Shown here piece after piece: positions 59,800-64,000 of a DNA stretch of 64,000 bases. Source of the stretch: Montifringilla adamsi (taxonomy: Eukaryota > Chordata > Aves > Passeriformes > Passeridae); contig JAGGNK010011003.1 in NCBI GenBank assembly GCA_017590115.1, forward strand, positions 1,934,558 to 1,998,557, in the 5' to 3' direction. The position numbers and the translations under genes are program-made. Each line of letters starts with the position of its first letter. Position 1 is the first letter of the stretch. The notes below the pieces were generated by a model that had not been told where the DNA came from, made no database searches, and was given only the letters and a program-made list of their open reading frames with translations.

Positions 59800-62255
59800 T
59801 CATTCCAACTGCGGCATCCTGGGACACCGGCGGGTGCTTGGAGGGCAGCACCTGTGGGTCTGGGAGGGAAGACCACCTGTGTGTGCTTGTTGATCTCACA
59901 GGCATCATGCGATGGCAGTGATGGTCGGTTTGGTTTGTAACGCTGAGCAGTGTTTGGAAAAAAAACCTGCTTTCTAAGGCAGTTGAAGTGTGATCTCGGA
60001 GTAAGCCCCTACTTGGAACATGCGATGGATCAGTCTTGATCTGCAGGGATCGGGAAATAAGCACTGTGTGCGCAGTGCAAATGTGTTTATTATGGGTCTG
60101 GTGTTGTTACCGTATTGCTGAAATGGCATTTGCTTGAAAGAGCTTGATTTACTTTTCATTAACTGTGCTATTTATTTCCTTTTGCTTATAACAACAGAAA
60201 TAACTTGATCGTCTTAATTTTTATTTGCTTAATTGAATTTATTTCAGGTTTTAATGCCTTAGTGTGTTGCTGCAAAGTGTGTATGTAGTAAGCATGCATT
60301 AAATGTTTTAGTTGGAATCATAAATACTAATATAAAATCCATTGGTCATGGATTTTGCAGTTTACTGCATAAAAGTTGTTATGTTAAAGATCTGAGTAGC
60401 AATTTCAGAAGGCGGACAAACGTGGTTCTAAAAAGGTACTATTTCTTCCAGATCTCAATGAGACTGAAATTAGGAATGAGTGAGGTGAAGAACACTACCT
60501 GAAACAGCCATGGTGATGTGTTGAGAACCTGGTACCTAGCACTAAGAATTGAAATGGAGAGTTAAAAAAATCACAAGTTATCAAGAAAATAGATTATGTC
60601 CAGATTCTTGAGCATAAGGTAGTCCAGAGCCAGGTTTTGGGTGTTCACAGAGCAAAACAACACTGAAAAACGTGGTTTGCAATTTAAATCCTTTGTAACA
60701 CCCTTTTGTGATACATTGCTTGTTGATTGGATATTTCTGGGATGCAAGGAGTGCTTCCATGGAACACCAGTCCACTGCATTTTGTGGTTATACTTCATGC
60801 AGTGATAGGCTCCCTAAGGAAGGCAGCTGTGCTTTGTCTGTTCACTCTGTAGTTGCCAACTTCAACTGGTCTGGAAGAAATAATGGGATCTTTCCGTTCA
60901 TGGCACCCTCGGTGATACATGAAAGGCAGTAACAGCAGTTCCCAGGGATAATTGCAGCACCGCCTCACTGTCTCCTGCTGCTTTAGAAACTGTGTTTGCT
61001 CCCCAGATTGTGGTGATTACTGAAGGAGTTTGCATGTGAGAGGGAAAAATGAGCTGTTACAAACAGGGACAACTAAGCCTCAAATGTTCTTTTAGAAGGG
61101 AATGAGATAAACACAGCTTAGAAACAGTGCAATTTGGCAGGAGGCTTTCTGGGATTAGAATGTGTTTGAAAAAGACAATGGGCATTGATTTCGTTGATGT
61201 CTCTTCTCAGATTGACTAGGGGGCTTTAAGATGATAGAGATGTGTGTGTCTTTATACAATACCATTTTCATTTTTTAAAAGAGAGGTGGAAAAGAATGGT
61301 GGTTAGAATGACAGTGATTGACAACTTGCTTTTAAAATCTGAGGGAATGGAACCACAGTCCTCTCAAATTGCACTTGCCTGTTAGCTGCAACTTAAGAAT
61401 CCATTTTCAGCATGAGTGTTATATGTATAACCATCAGACTTGGTGGCTAGACTGCAAACTAGGTCTCCCAGCTATGCTGTAAGTCTTCCAAATTAGGGGA
61501 CAGTGTGGCTTTTATAGATATGTAAACATGGTTTCATCGTTTAGTGCAGACAAAAAGAAATAAGTCTGTAGCCTTGAACTTGGGATAATTCAGCCTTGCT
61601 TCAGCCTTGCTGAAGCAACAAGACTCCTTCTGAGGCTGCTGGTATATAATGCTGAAAGTCTTTGTTTTCCAGGTTTTTTGTGGAGAACTGAATCTGTCCT
61701 TTTCATTTATTCCTGCTCTGCCAGATACAATTGTCTGCTGAAAAACAGGAAGAAAGTAGTGTCCATAACACTTTCAGGACTGAGGCTGGTGGATCAGAGA
61801 CAAGAAATTCACAAGGAAAGTACCCAAAGGCTTTTGCAAACTAGGCAAGATGAGATAGGAAATACTCACAGTCCTTGGCTTATATTTCTTCTTGTTTTTC
61901 TTCAGAGCAAAGAAACATTCAGAAGAACATGAATTTCAATCTGTATTTGGGCACTAGAAGTCGAGTAGACATTTCTCATCCCTGGCCTGAGGCTGCAGCA
62001 TTTGGTAAAAGCCCAGAGACAGCAGCACAGGGCTAGCTGTGTACCACACCTCTGTCAGATGGGAAGAGATCCCAATCTGAAGACAGACTAATCTCTCCTG
62101 CCCTTCTCAGCCGTTCCCAGACACTGCCAGCCAGTTCTCCAGTTCCTGCTTGCTACAGCAGAATAATCTGTGCTCTAGCTGCAGCAACACAGCTCTAAGT
62201 GTGTAGTTCATAGAGTCCCCATCCTGCTTTGTCAGTCCTCCCTGCTGTGTATCTC
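59800..62255. other. Presumed intron 1 of the last gene: no firm exon
   Basis: A TTTTCCAG acceptor at about 61672 precedes an 86-codon open frame, but I see no donor and no similarity, so it is not called as an exon. The rest is unremarkable. Confidence 0.35.
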
Positions 62256-62261
62256 CCCCAG

Positions 62262-64000
62262 AGGCACTTTCACCTTGAGGCTTGTGTTTTGGAGGGGAGA
62301 AGGAGTGAGAGTACTGACTTTCCTCAACAACACCATCAGGAAGCAAAGGCAGCTGGTAGCTGCTCCATACCCACTGTTCACCATCACTATTCAGAAAGAA
62401 GGAGCAAGAACTGTGATTATCTGGTGGAAAGCCAACAGCATCAGCCTTCTGCTGCTTCTTGTATGAATCCTGTGAACCTTTTAGTGGTCAGTGCATGTTT
62501 GTCATCTCATGCTGCAGATTCCCCTCTTAGGCATGAATTAGTGGTGGGTCCTTCTTTAAAGAGCTCAAGTGAAAGTGTGAACACTTGTCACAGTTCAGCC
62601 CTGACCCTGAGGAATCTTGATCCATCTAATCTGGAGTCTTTTCAGTCTCTTTTGCAATCCTCACAGATTTCTGCTAGCTTGTCCTGTTCAGTCCAGAGGC
62701 TTAAGCAAGAAAGTGTTTGATGGGGACACGAGGTTCCCTCCCTCTGCAGACTGAGTCTTCTCCAGTCATTGGCCATTCATGCTTTGCTCCTGATGATTTA
62801 GGTCCCAGTATCCTGACCATAGGAGAACAGCTAGCTGCAGTAAAAACCGGTGCTGCTCAGGCAAGATTGAAATGGAGTGTGCCATTTGCTAAAGACTGGA
62901 GCCTTAGTGCAGTGACAAGAGTCTTCAGTCCTGCTGAGCCTCTCTCTGGCTCTTACAGATACAGATACATTGGCTCTAACACATGGAGAACCAAAATTTC
63001 AGGTGGCATCCAACCACAAAGCCTTGCTTCTGGAATGGGCTCTGGCAGGCTAGTGGATACAGAAGCAGATTCCTCCTTCAATTGCTCCCCTTTCTTCAGA
63101 TGCCAGTCCCTGGTAAAGCCATCTCTGGAAACTGGTAGTCTTTATGTTCACAGAGATGCCAGTCCCTGGTAAAGCCATCTCTGGAAACTGGTAGTCTTTA
63201 TGTTCACAGAAAAAATCATTCTTCTGGAAAGTTTGTTAAAGGAGAGCAGACATCTAATGGGGGGTCTCCATGTGTTGAGTCTTGGAAGAAAGACCTTTCA
63301 GCCAGTCTGGGTCCAGAGGGTCTGCAGGTGTTACTGGAGATAGATTTGGGGGGTGCTCAGTGGAATGTTGGTGTAGCCATGTGTGGGACTCCTACAGAAG
63401 TGTGCGTGAGCATCGCTTCTCATCCTGGAGATAAAGAGTTTAGACCAGGCCAGCAGCTTAATGTTAAATCTGTAGAAGTCAACAACTCTGATGTTAAGTG
63501 CAGCAAAGAGTCAGAAGACGTATGTCACTCCAGACCACGAGCAGCCAGAAGAGCAGCTGCAGTGGGCAGCAGCCAGTCCAATCCTTCGGGCACAGCGGTT
63601 GAAGAAGGCTTTCATGAACATTCTGATGTAGATTGTATGAACATGAGCAGAGAAGGAAGGAGAAACAAATACTCCTACCAAAACAGCCGGCGGAATTTGG
63701 AAGCTGATGGCAATCTCCAGCAGTCTGAAGAATGTTCTGTAGAAAGGAATGCCAAAGAACCATGGTGCTGTGAAGAAGGGAACCAGACACAGAAAACTGT
63801 GCCCAGAGAGGTGAGGGTGTGGTCACTGTGAAGCATCTCTGTTCACAGGTATTACTTGTGCTTGTTTCTGCCACTTGCTAGAGGTGCAGAGTTGAGGTAC
63901 AAGTGATGGGGATGCTTGTCCTATAGTTTTTTCTTGTCACTGAATAGCCAGAATCTTGTCTCTTACAGTCCTCCTTCATCCCAACATATGCATCTTTCCA
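62262..64000 (+). CDS. C1orf167-position gene, large serine-rich exon with two frame breaks (partial)
   Basis: The exon opens after a pyrimidine-rich CCCCCAG acceptor (62260-62261) and ends at 63810 before a strong donor (AGAGAG then GTGAGG). A next exon begins at 63969 after CTTACAG, keeps phase 0 and runs off the window. Within the exon, coding-like sequence occupies three frames in turn: 62262-62717, about 62705-63156 and 63157-63810. The first change occurs where frames overlap at 62705-62718. The second is caused by an exact 56-bp tandem duplication (63099-63210). The translation is rich in Ser, Gln and Glu, without a domain, signal peptide or membrane segment that I recognise. Identity as the orthologue of human C1orf167, of unknown function, rests on position after AGTRAP. 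Either the gene is decaying here or the assembly has errors. Confidence 0.5.
63099..63210 (+). repeat. 56-bp exact tandem duplication inside the coding exon
   Basis: The unit starting GATGCCAGTCCCTGGTAAAG and ending TTTATGTTCACA occurs at 63099 and again at 63155 with no difference seen. As 56 is not a multiple of three, it moves the reading frame and brings a stop at about 63170. Confidence 0.97.

Noticed and set aside
61678..61932. Possible exon of the C1orf167-position gene
   Set aside because: It has an acceptor but no donor, and the translation is unlike the serine-rich exon downstream.

Overview
The window is vertebrate nuclear DNA, almost certainly from a bird and probably a songbird. 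Genes are split by GT-AG introns, promoters sit in CpG islands, and the repeats are avian: CR1 LINE 3' ends closing in TGATTCTGTG-type repeats, and several endogenous-retrovirus LTRs, one resembling the TguLTR5 group. Gene order and orientation match human 1p36.22 and, from memory, chicken chromosome 21: FBXO2(-), FBXO6/44(+), MAD2L2(-), DRAXIN(+), AGTRAP(+), then a C1orf167-position gene (+). No bacterial, CRISPR or intact viral coding system was seen.

Layout. 1-7.2 kb is intergenic and repeat-rich: LTR pieces including an inverted pair, a CR1 tail, an A/C-rich tract and an ERVL-like LTR. 7.66-12.3 kb holds FBXO2 on the minus strand and 12.63-16.5 kb holds FBXO6/44 on the plus strand, head to head across a GC-box-rich CpG island. 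17.08-23.6 kb holds MAD2L2 on the minus strand, tail to tail with FBXO6. A large CpG island at 23.0-24.95 kb separates MAD2L2 from the probable noncoding first exon of DRAXIN, whose coding exons run 32.39-41.03 kb. AGTRAP starts at a CpG island at 48.6 kb and its CDS ends at 57.3 kb. A further CpG island at 59.4-59.8 kb precedes a serine-rich coding exon at 62.26-63.81 kb whose reading frame is broken twice.

Five complete coding sequences were assembled exon by exon with consistent phases: FBXO2 245 aa, FBXO6/44 250 aa, MAD2L2 211 aa, DRAXIN 351 aa and AGTRAP 159 aa. FBXO2 and FBXO6 are substrate receptors of SCF ubiquitin ligases for N-glycosylated proteins. MAD2L2 is the HORMA protein REV7 of translesion synthesis and shieldin. 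DRAXIN is a secreted axon-guidance protein. AGTRAP is a membrane protein binding the angiotensin II type 1 receptor. They are neighbours by conserved synteny rather than members of one pathway.

The most notable observations are structural. LTR sequence lies 22 nt inside the start and 15 nt before the end of the last DRAXIN intron. A 175-bp tandem duplication copies most of FBXO6 exon 2 and could give an in-frame extra exon. A 56-bp tandem duplication shifts the frame of the C1orf167-position exon. Two apparently identical 268-bp GC-rich repeats carrying CTCF-like motifs lie in DRAXIN intron 6.
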